NCBI RefSeq assembly: GCF_000960475.2
Contig: NZ_JZDQ02000029.1
Span: 21,774 to 85,773, forward strand
Reading direction: 5' to 3'
Length of the DNA: 64,000 nucleotides
Source of the DNA: Nocardioides luteus
Lineage (GTDB): Bacteria; Actinomycetota; Actinomycetes; Propionibacteriales; Nocardioidaceae
Below the pieces are notes generated by a model. That model searched no databases and was not told the origin of the DNA. It saw only the letters and a list, made by a program, of their open reading frames with translations. Position 1 is the first letter of the stretch. Each line of letters starts with the position of its first letter. The position numbers and the translations under genes were made by a program. Below are positions 42,070 through 50,063 of this stretch, one piece after another.

Positions 42070-43404
42070 TCAGAACCAGGTCCGGACGAGGTCCACGACG
42101 ACCGGGTCGTCGGCGTCGGCGTCGTCGAGGACCGGGACGAGGCCCCACTTGTCGAAGGCGGTGCACGGGTGCGAGAGCCCGAGGCGGAGCTCGTCGCCGA
42201 TCACGACGGGCGCCTCGACGGCGGCGGGGTCCCAGCGCAGGAAGCCGTGCTGGTCGTTGAGCGCGGTGACCTCGACGCCGGTGAGGGGAGTGGCGGGGGA
42301 CCCGGTGGTCCGGGCGCGCCGCAGCTGGGCCTCGGGAAGACCCTCGTCGAAGGGCAGGTCGCGCTTGCCGGCGTCGAACAGCGCCAGCCCGGGCTCCGGC
42401 TGCGAGGAGATCCGCACCCAGCCGTGCAGCGCGCTTCGCAACCCCGGCCCGGTGGTGCGGGGCGCACTCCCCAACGGGGAGATGCCGCGGTAGAAGCCGT
42501 CGTCGTGGGTGATGTAGGCGCCGCTGCGCAGCACCACCCGGGCCTCGTCGGTCGCCACGAGCGGCGCGAGCGCGTCGGCCACCTGCTCGAAGTAGGCGCT
42601 GCCGCCGGCGCTGACCACCGGGGTCCGGCCGCTCGGCAGCAGGCCGGAGATCCGCCGGTGCAGGGAGACCAGGCTGTCGACGTACGCATGGACGATCTCG
42701 AGCGCGGCCTCGTCGGTGGTGTGCGCCAGGGCGCCCTCGTAGCCGGTCACGCCGGCGAGCGCCAGATGGGGTGAGGCGGCGATCGCCTCGGCGACCGCGA
42801 CGGCGGTCTCCTCGTCCCGCGCACCGGTGCGACCGCCGGCGGCGCCCCGCTCGACCAGGACGCCGAGCGGGCGCCGCGGGCCGGCCTCGGCGACATGGGC
42901 GGCGAGCGCGTCGTGCATCAGGGACACCGTCCGCGGCGAGTCGGCCCACACCAGGATCTCCAGATCCGTGTCCTCGGTGAGCTGGTCGGAGATCCAGCGC
43001 AGGGTGAGCGGGGAGACGATCGCGTTGGCCACGATCACCCGGGAGACGCCGAAGGCGCGGGCGACGGCGAGCTGATGGAGGTTCGCGACGGTGATCGCCC
43101 AGGCACCGGCGCCGAGCTGCTCGGCCCAGAGCTGGGGTGCCATCGTGGTCTTGCCGTGCGGGGCGAGCGCCATGCCGCGCTCGGCGCACCAGGCGGCCAG
43201 CACGTCACGGTTGTGGGTCATCGCGACCCGGGAGAGGGAGAGCACGGGCGTGGGCAGCTGGGAGAGCCGCGGCGCCGCCTCGAGCACCTCGGCGACCGTA
43301 CGTCCCCACAGCGAGGGCGGGATCGCCTTGTGGCGCCAGTCGACCCGCTCGTCGCGCAGCGCGGCGACGGCGGTCGTGTCGATGTGGGCTGCCGGGTGAT
43401 CCAT
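42070..43404 (-). CDS. D-serine dehydratase-like PLP enzyme (candidate D-glucosaminate dehydratase)
   Basis: A 444-residue fold type III PLP enzyme of the D-threonine aldolase/D-serine dehydratase group. The PLP-binding lysine is K85 in LAPHGKTTMAPQLW, and the C-terminal domain has SHPCTAFDKW, whose His and Cys match the zinc ligands of eukaryotic-type D-serine dehydratase. Zinc-assisted loss of the beta-hydroxyl is the chemistry that would turn D-glucosaminate into 2-keto-3-deoxygluconate plus ammonia. The ATG at 43404 follows AAGGAAGGA. It is first in the minus-strand unit and divergent from the KDG kinase. Other D-hydroxy-amino acids such as D-serine or D-threonine are alternative substrates. 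Confidence 0.87.
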   Translation of the reverse strand: MDHPAAHIDTTAVAALRDERVDWRHKAIPPSLWGRTVAEVLEAAPRLSQLPTPVLSLSRVAMTHNRDVLAAWCAERGMALAPHGKTTMAPQLWAEQLGAGAWAITVANLHQLAVARAFGVSRVIVANAIVSPLTLRWISDQLTEDTDLEILVWADSPRTVSLMHDALAAHVAEAGPRRPLGVLVERGAAGGRTGARDEETAVAVAEAIAASPHLALAGVTGYEGALAHTTDEAALEIVHAYVDSLVSLHRRISGLLPSGRTPVVSAGGSAYFEQVADALAPLVATDEARVVLRSGAYITHDDGFYRGISPLGSAPRTTGPGLRSALHGWVRISSQPEPGLALFDAGKRDLPFDEGLPEAQLRRARTTGSPATPLTGVEVTALNDQHGFLRWDPAAVEAPVVIGDELRLGLSHPCTAFDKWGLVPVLDDADADDPVVVDLVRTWF

Positions 43405-43421
43405 GGCCCGTCCTTCCTTGC

Positions 43422-43438
43422 GTTGCATATTGTGCAAC
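43422..43438. promoter_or_regulatory. Palindrome in the divergent promoter of the sugar-acid cluster
   Basis: GTTGCATATTGTGCAAC is a 6-bp inverted repeat with 5-bp centre, 18 bp from the start of the PLP enzyme and 92 bp upstream of the KDG kinase start. It is the obvious candidate operator for the cluster's IclR regulator. A weak Crp-like match (TGTAG-N6-TCACA) lies at 43466-43481 in the same gap. Confidence 0.55.
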
Positions 43439-43529
43439 TCTGATTGCGTATTTCGATTCGTTAGTTGTAGCATCGGTCACAGCGGCCGTCAACGGCGCCG
43501 CGGAGAACCAACAGGGAGGAGCCCCGTTC

Positions 43530-44555
43530 GTGGGCAGTAGCGGAGACGTGCGAGTGGTCTGTCTCGGGGAGGCGATGGTCGTCCTGCGTCCGGAGGGCGA
43601 GCAGCCGCTGGCCGCAGCGACGACCCTGCGCCGCTCGGTCGGTGGCGCCGAGGCCAACGTCGCCGGAGGTCTGGCCGCTCTCGGCGTGCGGACCGCCTGG
43701 GTGTCCCGGCTCGGCCGGGACCCGTTCGGCGACGTCGTGACCGACGACCTGGCCGCCCGCGGCGTCGACGTCGAGACCGAGCGCGACCCGCAGCGGCCGA
43801 CGGGGCTCTACCTGAAGGACCCGGCCCCCGAGGGCAGCCGGATGCACTACTACCGCGCCGGCTCCGCGGCGGCCGCGATGGACGCCGACCTGCTCGACCG
43901 GCCCGGGGTCGCCCACGCGCTGGCCACGGCCGCGGTCGTGCACACCTCAGGCATCACCGCCGGCATCCTCGAGGAGGGCTCGGCGCTGGTCGAGCGCCTG
44001 CTGGCCCTGCGCGAGGAGCTCGGCTTCCGGCTCAGCGTCGACCTCAACTGGCGCCCGGCCCTGTGGGCCGGCCGCAGCAACGAACGGCTCCTCGACCTGC
44101 TCCGTGCGGCCGACATCGTCCTGCTCGGCGCCGACGAGGCGCGGGCGGCGCTCGGTGTGCACACCCCGCCGGACCTGCGCGAGCTCCTGGGCGATCGCCC
44201 GAGACTGGTGATCAAGGCCGACTCCCACGCGGCGAGCGAGCACGACCCGGACGGCACGACCACCCAGGTCCCCGCGCTCCGCGTCGACGTGGTGGAGCCG
44301 GTGGGAGCCGGCGACGGCTTCGCGGCCGGCTACCTCGCCGCGCTCGTCGACGGCATCGGCCCGGTGGGCCGCCTGCGGCAGGGCCACCTGGTCGCGGCGG
44401 GCGTGCTGGCCGCGACCGGCGACCATGCGACACCGCCGGCCGCCGACGTACGCGCCCGGCTGCTGGACTGCTCCGAGGACGCCTGGGCCGCAACCCGGGT
44501 GAGCGCCGCCGGCATCGACTCCCCGGCCCTGATGACCCGGGAGGGGGCCCGATGA
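43530..44555 (+). CDS. kdgK: PfkB-family 2-keto-3-deoxygluconate kinase
   Basis: A 341-residue ribokinase-fold sugar kinase. The N-terminal family block is SVGGAEANVAGGLAALG, and the catalytic block is VVEPVGAGDGFAAGYLAAL with the base aspartate in GAGD. A conserved MHYYRAGSAA segment near residue 110 matches KDG kinases. It phosphorylates 2-keto-3-deoxygluconate to KDPG, the substrate of the aldolase encoded across the divergent promoter. GGAGG lies about 10 bp before the GTG at 43530. Its stop lies within a stem-loop that precedes the IclR gene. Confidence 0.88.
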   Translation: MGSSGDVRVVCLGEAMVVLRPEGEQPLAAATTLRRSVGGAEANVAGGLAALGVRTAWVSRLGRDPFGDVVTDDLAARGVDVETERDPQRPTGLYLKDPAPEGSRMHYYRAGSAAAAMDADLLDRPGVAHALATAAVVHTSGITAGILEEGSALVERLLALREELGFRLSVDLNWRPALWAGRSNERLLDLLRAADIVLLGADEARAALGVHTPPDLRELLGDRPRLVIKADSHAASEHDPDGTTTQVPALRVDVVEPVGAGDGFAAGYLAALVDGIGPVGRLRQGHLVAAGVLAATGDHATPPAADVRARLLDCSEDAWAATRVSAAGIDSPALMTREGAR

Positions 44556-44595
44556 GCGAGCGTCAGCGAGCGAACATCGGATCTTTCATCGGGCC
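44546..44595 (+). other. Intercistronic stem-loop between kdgK and iclR
   Basis: Ten-base arms GGCCCGATGA (44546-44555) and TCATCGGGCC (44586-44595) pair perfectly with a 30-nt loop; the left arm contains the kdgK stop codon. The core GGCCCGATGAGC is repeated at 44629-44640 across the IclR start. It could partially terminate or process the transcript and lower regulator expression. Confidence 0.45.
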
Positions 44596-44634
44596 GCGTC
44601 CGTATTCTGGCGCTTGCGCTACGGAGGTGGCCCG

Positions 44635-45384
44635 ATGAGCCAGAGTCTCTCCCGCGCGCTGCAGATCCTCATCGAGCTCGGCGAGGGCGAGCGGTCCCTC
44701 GACCAGGTGGCCGCCAGCCTCGGGGTCCACAAGACGACCGCGATGCGGCTGCTGCACACCCTGGAGGCCGACCGGTTCGTACGCCGCGACGACCGCCAGC
44801 GCTACCACCTCGGTTCCCGGCTGTTCGCGCTCGGCGGCGCCGCGCTGGCCCAGCACGCGATCCGCGACGTGGCCCAGCCCCATCTGACCCGGCTGGCGGC
44901 CGAGACCGGTGGGCAGGCCGTCCACCTGGCCGGCTACGAGAACGGCACGGCCATCTACCTCGCCAAGGTGGAGAGCACCCATGCGGTGCGGATGTACTCC
45001 CGGGTGGGGCTGCCGGCCGCGCTGCACGCGACCGCCGTCGGCAAGGTGCTGGTCGCGGACCTGCCGCCGGGGGAGCGCGAGGCCGTGATCGCGGGCATCG
45101 ACTTCCATCCGTTCACCAGCCGCACGATCGCCGACGCGGCCGGCTACCGCGAGGTGCTCGCCCGCACCCGCGAGCAGGGCTGGGCCGAGGACGCCGCCGA
45201 GCACGAGGACTTCATCAACTGCGTCGGGGCGCCCGTACGCGACGAGACCGGGCGCGTGGTCGCCGCGGTCTCCGTCTCCGTGCCCGACGTGATCCTGCCC
45301 CGCGAGGGAGTGCGTGCCCTGGTGCCGCAGCTCCTCGCCGCCACCGAAGCGATCTCCGCCGACTGGGCCGGCCGGAGCTCATGA
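44635..45384 (+). CDS. IclR-family transcriptional regulator
   Basis: A 249-residue regulator of usual IclR length. The N-terminal winged helix (about 1-65) has LSRALQILIELGEGERSLDQVAASLGVHKTTAMRLLHTL; the effector domain (75-245) has ATAVGKVLVADLPPGERE, FINCVGAPVRDETGRVVAAVSVSVP near its end. ACGGAGG precedes the ATG. It is embedded in the KDG kinase/RidA strand and probably controls the whole divergent cluster through the palindrome at 43422-43438, as KdgR-type IclR proteins do for KDG pathways. KDG or an upstream sugar acid may be the effector. Confidence 0.92.
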   Translation: MSQSLSRALQILIELGEGERSLDQVAASLGVHKTTAMRLLHTLEADRFVRRDDRQRYHLGSRLFALGGAALAQHAIRDVAQPHLTRLAAETGGQAVHLAGYENGTAIYLAKVESTHAVRMYSRVGLPAALHATAVGKVLVADLPPGEREAVIAGIDFHPFTSRTIADAAGYREVLARTREQGWAEDAAEHEDFINCVGAPVRDETGRVVAAVSVSVPDVILPREGVRALVPQLLAATEAISADWAGRSS

Positions 45385-45409
45385 GAACACCCCGAGAGGA
45401 ACCCATCCC

Positions 45410-45814
45410 ATGACCGACACCCGCATCTCCACCGACCAGGCTCCCGCCCCCGCGCACACCTTCTCCCAGGGCGTCGTCCGTGGCGGCCTGATCCAGGTCT
45501 CCGGCCAGGGTCCGGTCGACCCCGCCACCAACGAATATCTCTTCCCCGGTGACGTGAAGGCCCAGACCGTGCGCACCCTGCAGAACGTGGAGGCGATCCT
45601 GGCTGCCGCCGGTGCGGGCTTCGAGGACGTGCTGATGCTCCGGGTCTACCTCACGACCCGCGACGACTTCGCCGCGATGAACGACGCCTACGGTGAGTTC
45701 ATCGGCTCGCGGGTCGCCGAGGGCGGCATCCTGCCGTGCCGCACCACCGTGATGACCGGTCTGCCCCGCGAGGAGATGCTCGTCGAGATCGACGCGCTCG
45801 CCGTCGCCCGCTAG
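45410..45814 (+). CDS. ridA: RidA-family enamine/imine deaminase
   Basis: A 134-residue protein of the YjgF/YER057c/UK114 family. The catalytic arginine lies in LPCRTTVMTGLP near residue 107, the element shared by active RidA proteins. RidA hydrolyses reactive enamines and imines, including 2-aminoacrylate-type products of PLP dehydratases, to keto acids and ammonia. Its position in the cluster with a D-serine dehydratase-like enzyme is thus meaningful: the released enamine/imine would be converted to KDG. GAGAGGA lies before the ATG. A 14-bp duplication overlaps its stop. Confidence 0.92.
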   Translation: MTDTRISTDQAPAPAHTFSQGVVRGGLIQVSGQGPVDPATNEYLFPGDVKAQTVRTLQNVEAILAAAGAGFEDVLMLRVYLTTRDDFAAMNDAYGEFIGSRVAEGGILPCRTTVMTGLPREEMLVEIDALAVAR

Positions 45815-45839
45815 TCGATGACTCGCGCTAGTCGATGAC
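45809..45839. repeat. 14-bp direct duplication spanning both stop codons of convergent genes
   Basis: CGCTAGTCGATGAC occurs at 45809-45822 and again at 45826-45839 (17 bp apart). The first copy contains the ridA stop; the second contains the stop of the convergent acyltransferase. Each gene therefore ends at its own copy. A recent small duplication is likely. Confidence 0.7.
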
Positions 45840-48002
45840 CTGGGCCAGCTGCCGGCCCAGGTAGGGCGCCAGCGTGCGGGCGTAGCGCGAGGTGATGTGG
45901 TTGCCGTCGCGGTAGACGATGACGTTGCCGATCACCGCCGGGCAGACCCGCTCCTCGCAGAAGAGGTCGGTCATGTCGACCAGGTGGGCGTTGGGGTCGC
46001 GGGCGACGGCGTCGCGGTGGGGGTCCTTGACGAGCACGTCCGTGCGCGGCCGCCCGCACGCCGCGCCCGCGGTCTCGGGGGAGTGTCGCTGGATGCAGCC
46101 CAGGGTGGTGCGGAGGTAGGCGGCGGTGTCGGGCTCGAACATCGGGTTGTCGACCAGCGCGATCACCGGGACGTCCTTCGAGGGGCGGTGGCTCCATGCC
46201 TCGACCAGGCCGTTGACGGTCGACTCGTAGGGTGTCTCGCCGGCCAGCGGCTGGGTCGTCTTGCGGGCGGAGTGGGTGACGATGATCGCGTCGAGGTCCT
46301 GCTGCTCGGGAGCCCGCAGGTAGGCCTCGAGCTGCCGGTTCCACTCCGCGCAGGCGGGTCGGTTGTCGGCGATGTTCTGGCCGAGCGGGCGGGCGTTCCA
46401 GTGGCAGGCGGCGCGGGCGGCGACGTCGATGCGCCAGCTGCGCTGCTTGCCGATCAGGTCGAGCGCGCCCACCGGGGCGACGGCGTGGGAGTCGCCGACC
46501 ATCAGCAGGCGCTTCTGGTAGCCCTCGACGGCGCCGTTCGGGCAGGCGCTGAACCGCACCGGGCGCTCCTCGAAGGACCAGCACTGCCCGCGGTTGTCGT
46601 CGTCCTCGCCGATCGCGGCCACCGCCGGGATCAGCTCGCCACGCAGCTCGGGGTTGCGGCAGGCGTCTCCTGACGAGCTCGCCGCCAGCGAGGCCGCGCC
46701 GAGGCAGTCGGTCGTGTAGGGGTCGGCGCTGGCGAGCCTGGCCGCCGCCGCGATGGCCCGGTCCTCCGAGCGGTCGATCGCGACCAGGCCGCTCGCGCCG
46801 GCGCCGACGGCGACCGCGAGGGCGGCCAGCGTGGCGACCAGGGCCCGCGGACCGCCGGGCCTGATGACGTACGTCTGCACCTGGCGGGTCACGAGCCGGT
46901 TGGTCGCCCAGGCGAGCAGGGTCGAGACGACCAGCACGCCCGCCGCCGAGGCGAGGGTGAGGCGCTCCTCGCCGGTGTAGTAGAGCCAGGCGATGAGCAG
47001 CGGCCAGTGCCACAGGTAGAGCTCGTAGGAGATGTCGGCGACGAACCGCAGCGGCCGGGTCTCCAGAAGGCGCCGCGGTCCCCGCGGCGACGGGGTCGAG
47101 CCGGCCATCACCAGCAGCGCCCCGGTGACCGGCCACAGGGCCAGCGGCCCCGGGAAGTGGTCAGCGCCGTCCATCACGAAACCGCAGCTCACGACCAGGG
47201 CGAGACCGGCCCACGCGGCGTACGGCTTGATGCTCTCCGGCAGGCTCACGCGACGCAGCGCGAGCGCGGTCAAGGCACCGGCGCCGATCTCCCAGAAGCG
47301 GGTGACCGAGTTGAAGTACGCCGCCGCCTGGTCGGCCGCGGAGACCTTGATCGCGTAGAGGAAGGAGACCGCGAACGCGGCCGCGGTCAGCACGAACAGC
47401 ACCCGGGCGAGGCCCAGCCGCCCGCGCGTCACCACGCGGAGCAGGGCGGCGAGACCGACGACGGCCAGCGGCCACACCAGGAAGAACTGTCCCTGCACCG
47501 CGAGCGACCAGAAGTGCTGCACCGGGGTGGAGGAGGGCCCGGCCGCGCCGTAGGAGAGCTGGCTGGAGATGAGCTCCCAGTTGAGCAGGTAGGTCGCCGA
47601 GGCGATGATCTCGCGCGTCGTCTGGGTCCACAGCGTCTGCGGGATGAAGACGACCATCAGCGCGGCCGTCGCGGCCAGCACGAGCAGGGCCGGTGCGGCG
47701 AGCCGCGCGAACGTACGTCCGTAGTGCTCGCCCAGCCTCACCCGGCCGCGCTCGGCCTTGCCCACCAGCGACCGGGTGGCGAGGAAGCCGGAGATCACCA
47801 GGAAGACGTCGATGCCGCCGGAGACCCGGCCGTTGCCGAAGAGGTGGAAGGCGACCACCAGGGTCAGGGCGATGCCGCGCAGGCCGTGGATCTCGCTGAT
47901 GTGTCCGGAGGTGTGCCCCGGGGTGTGCCCATATTTGGGGCTCTTGGGTTCGCGGTCGTCCCGGGTGGCCGGGGGAGTGGGGAAATCCGAGATGGCGGTC
48001 AC
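45828..48002 (-). CDS. Membrane acyltransferase with C-terminal SGNH domain (OafA/OatA type)
   Basis: A 724-residue protein. Residues about 35-400 are an acyltransferase-3 membrane domain with 10 to 11 helices; EIHGLRGIALTLVVAFHLF near the start has the conserved histidine and RFVADISYELYLWHWPLLIAW is another family block. Residues about 470-724 are an extracytoplasmic SGNH hydrolase-like domain with MVGDSHAVAP (catalytic serine) and DGNHIT (Asp, His). Such proteins O-acetylate peptidoglycan, polysaccharides or antibiotics at the cell surface. The ATG at 48002 begins a cytoplasmic tail with several PKYGHTPGHT repeats. No partner gene lies nearby. Confidence 0.93.
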   Translation of the reverse strand: MTAISDFPTPPATRDDREPKSPKYGHTPGHTSGHISEIHGLRGIALTLVVAFHLFGNGRVSGGIDVFLVISGFLATRSLVGKAERGRVRLGEHYGRTFARLAAPALLVLAATAALMVVFIPQTLWTQTTREIIASATYLLNWELISSQLSYGAAGPSSTPVQHFWSLAVQGQFFLVWPLAVVGLAALLRVVTRGRLGLARVLFVLTAAAFAVSFLYAIKVSAADQAAAYFNSVTRFWEIGAGALTALALRRVSLPESIKPYAAWAGLALVVSCGFVMDGADHFPGPLALWPVTGALLVMAGSTPSPRGPRRLLETRPLRFVADISYELYLWHWPLLIAWLYYTGEERLTLASAAGVLVVSTLLAWATNRLVTRQVQTYVIRPGGPRALVATLAALAVAVGAGASGLVAIDRSEDRAIAAAARLASADPYTTDCLGAASLAASSSGDACRNPELRGELIPAVAAIGEDDDNRGQCWSFEERPVRFSACPNGAVEGYQKRLLMVGDSHAVAPVGALDLIGKQRSWRIDVAARAACHWNARPLGQNIADNRPACAEWNRQLEAYLRAPEQQDLDAIIVTHSARKTTQPLAGETPYESTVNGLVEAWSHRPSKDVPVIALVDNPMFEPDTAAYLRTTLGCIQRHSPETAGAACGRPRTDVLVKDPHRDAVARDPNAHLVDMTDLFCEERVCPAVIGNVIVYRDGNHITSRYARTLAPYLGRQLAQVID

Positions 48003-48110
48003 GTGATCGCTGTTCTAGTGGACGTCGGTGTGCGGGAGCCGTCGCACCATAACGGGCAGTGGTGACGTGTTGGCGTACGGGCGTTGTCATTCCGTCATCG
48101 AGATCTCCTC

Positions 48111-48121
48111 GAAACCGTTTC
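48111..48121 (+). promoter_or_regulatory. GAAACCGTTTC palindrome upstream of xylF
   Basis: An 11-bp inverted repeat (GAAAC-C-GTTTC) lies 71 bp before the xylF start, in the 190-bp divergent gap with the acyltransferase gene. Its shape fits LacI- or ROK-type operators. The rest of the gap shows no gene. Confidence 0.4.
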
Positions 48122-48155
48122 ACAACGCCGCCGGAGGAGATAGGTTGCACCCCGA

Positions 48156-48171
48156 CGTGACTTAGATCACA
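48156..48171 (+). promoter_or_regulatory. Crp/GlxR-like site upstream of xylF
   Basis: CGTGACTTAGATCACA matches the actinobacterial GlxR/Crp consensus TGTGANNTANNTCACA at all but one fixed position. It lies 21 bp before the xylF start codon. This suggests global carbon control of the monosaccharide importer. Confidence 0.65.
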
Positions 48172-48192
48172 CCAGGACTGAGGAGTTCGAGG

Positions 48193-49317
48193 ATGAACAC
48201 GCACAAGATCGGCCGCCTCTTCGCGGTCGCCGCGGTCGCGACCCTGTCGACCGCAACGCTCGTGGCATGTGGCGGAAGCTCGGATGACGGTGACGGCGGC
48301 TCGGGCGACTCGGGCGGCACCGACGTCGGGGTGATCCTGCCCGACGCGACCACGTCTCCCCGATGGGAGTCCCAGGACCGGCCCAACCTCGAGAACGCGT
48401 TCAAGGACGCCGACCTCAAGGCCACGATCCAGAACGCTCAGGGCAACACGGCCAAGTTCGGCCAGCTCTGCGACAGCATGATCAACGAGGGCGTCAAGGT
48501 CATCATCATCACCAACCTCGACTCCGAGTCCGGCACCGCCTGCCTGAAGAAGGCCGCCGACGCGGGAGTGACGAGCATCGACTACGACCGGCTGACGCTC
48601 AACGGCGGCGCGTCCTACTACGTCTCCTTCGACAACGTGAAGGTCGGCGAGCTGATGGGCACCGGCCTGGACGAGTGCATCACCGCCGCGGGCAAGAAGG
48701 GCGGCAACATCGTCTACGTCAACGGCGCGGCCACCGACAACAACGCGGCCCTGTTCAAGTCGGGCTACGAGAAGGCGCTCAAGCCGAAGATCGACGACGG
48801 CACCTACAAGCTGGTCGGCGACCAGTCGGGGGAGTGGGACGCCACCAAGGCGGGCCAGGTCTTCGACCAGATGTACACCGCCAACGGCGGGAAGATCGAC
48901 GGCGTGGTCTCGGCCAACGACACCATGGCCGGCGGCATCATCGCCCGGCTCAAGGCCAACAAGGTCCAGGGCAAGATCCCGGTGACCGGCCAGGACGCCT
49001 CGGTCGAGGGTCTGCAGAACATCCTGCAGGGCTTCCAGTGCGGCACCGTCTACAAGAACACCGCGCTCGAGGCCAAGGCCGCCGCCGACCTGGCGATCGC
49101 GCTGATCAACGGCGACGAGGACGCCGCCTCGGCGCTGGCCACCGGTTCCGTGAAGGACACCGAGGCCGGCAAGGACGTGCCCTCGGTGCTCGCCGAGCCC
49201 GTCTGGGTCACCAAGGAGTCGGTCGGCACCGTGATCAAGGACGGTCAGGCCGACGCCGCCGAGGTGTGCGCCGGTGCGATCGCGGACCTGTGCACCGAGA
49301 ACGGCGTGCCTCAGTGA
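48193..49317 (+). CDS. xylF: Sugar ABC transporter substrate-binding lipoprotein (xylose-type)
   Basis: A 374-residue periplasmic-binding-protein-1 type receptor. The lipobox is LVACGG with Cys26, followed by a Gly/Ser/Asp-rich linker (about 27-43) and the ligand-binding domain. Conserved blocks include NAQGNTAKFGQLCDSMINEG, ITNLDSESGTACLKKAADAG, and the DxATDNNAALF segment of xylose-type receptors. It delivers a pentose, probably xylose, to the downstream ATPase and permease. A Crp-like site and a small palindrome precede the ATG. The ATPase gene overlaps its stop by 4 bp. Confidence 0.9.
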   Translation: MNTHKIGRLFAVAAVATLSTATLVACGGSSDDGDGGSGDSGGTDVGVILPDATTSPRWESQDRPNLENAFKDADLKATIQNAQGNTAKFGQLCDSMINEGVKVIIITNLDSESGTACLKKAADAGVTSIDYDRLTLNGGASYYVSFDNVKVGELMGTGLDECITAAGKKGGNIVYVNGAATDNNAALFKSGYEKALKPKIDDGTYKLVGDQSGEWDATKAGQVFDQMYTANGGKIDGVVSANDTMAGGIIARLKANKVQGKIPVTGQDASVEGLQNILQGFQCGTVYKNTALEAKAAADLAIALINGDEDAASALATGSVKDTEAGKDVPSVLAEPVWVTKESVGTVIKDGQADAAEVCAGAIADLCTENGVPQ

Positions 49318-50063
49318 GTCCGCTGCTGGAGCTGCGCGGCGTCGAGAAGTCCTTCGGCGCCGTGCAGGTCCTGCGCGGAGTCGACCTCTCGGTGCGGGCC
49401 GGCCGGGTCACCGCGCTCGTCGGCGACAACGGCGCCGGCAAGAGCACCCTGGTCAAGGGGATGGCCGGTATCCACCTCTTCGACGCCGGCGACTACCTCT
49501 TCGAGGGCGAGCCGGTGAAGGTGACCAACCCGAAGGACGCCGCCGCGCTCGGGATCGAGGTCGTCTACCAGGACCTCGCGCTGTGCGACAACCTCGACGT
49601 CGTCCACAACATGTTCCTCGGCCGGGAGATGAAACGGCTGCGGCTGGTCGACGAGGACACCATGGAGCAGCGCGCTCGGGAGACGCTCGACGGTCTCTCG
49701 GTGCGTACGCTGAAGTCGGTGCGTACGCCGGTCGCCTCCCTCTCCGGCGGCCAGCGTCAGACCGTCGCGATCGCCCGGGCCGTGCTGTGGAACTCCAAGC
49801 TGGTCGTCCTCGACGAGCCGACCGCGGCCCTCGGCGTGGCCCAGACCGAGCAGGTGCTCCGGCTGGTGCGGCGGCTGGCCGACAACGGCCTCGGCGTCCT
49901 CCTGATCAGTCACAACCTCAACGACGTCTTCGAGGTGGCCGACGACATCGCGGTCCTCTACCTGGGGCGCATGGTCGGCCAGATCGATGCCGCCTCGACG
50001 ACCCGCGGGCGGGTCGTGGAAGCGATCACCACGGGCGTCGTTCCTGAAGGAGGTGCCGCATGA
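49314..50063 (+). CDS. xylG: Sugar ABC transporter ATP-binding protein (xylose-type)
   Basis: A 249-residue single-domain ABC ATPase. Walker A GDNGAGKST, signature LSGGQRQTVAIARAV, Walker B LVVLDEPTAAL, H-loop LLISHNLNDV. Most XylG/RbsA proteins have two ATPase domains; here only one is present, so two copies would work in the complex. This form is common in actinobacteria and is not a truncation. The GTG at 49314 overlaps the xylF stop, and its own stop overlaps the permease start (4 bp), so all three subunits are coupled. Confidence 0.92.
   Translation: MSPLLELRGVEKSFGAVQVLRGVDLSVRAGRVTALVGDNGAGKSTLVKGMAGIHLFDAGDYLFEGEPVKVTNPKDAAALGIEVVYQDLALCDNLDVVHNMFLGREMKRLRLVDEDTMEQRARETLDGLSVRTLKSVRTPVASLSGGQRQTVAIARAVLWNSKLVVLDEPTAALGVAQTEQVLRLVRRLADNGLGVLLISHNLNDVFEVADDIAVLYLGRMVGQIDAASTTRGRVVEAITTGVVPEGGAA

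Noticed and set aside
38378..45814. Classical Entner-Doudoroff gluconate locus
   Set aside because: GntP and KDPG aldolase would fit, but gluconate kinase and Edd are absent while KDG kinase, a deacylase, a PLP dehydratase and RidA are present, so a deaminating sugar-acid route is the better explanation.
49314..50063. xylG as a truncated two-domain ATPase
   Set aside because: The single domain is complete with all motifs, overlaps both neighbours cleanly, and this form is usual in actinobacteria.
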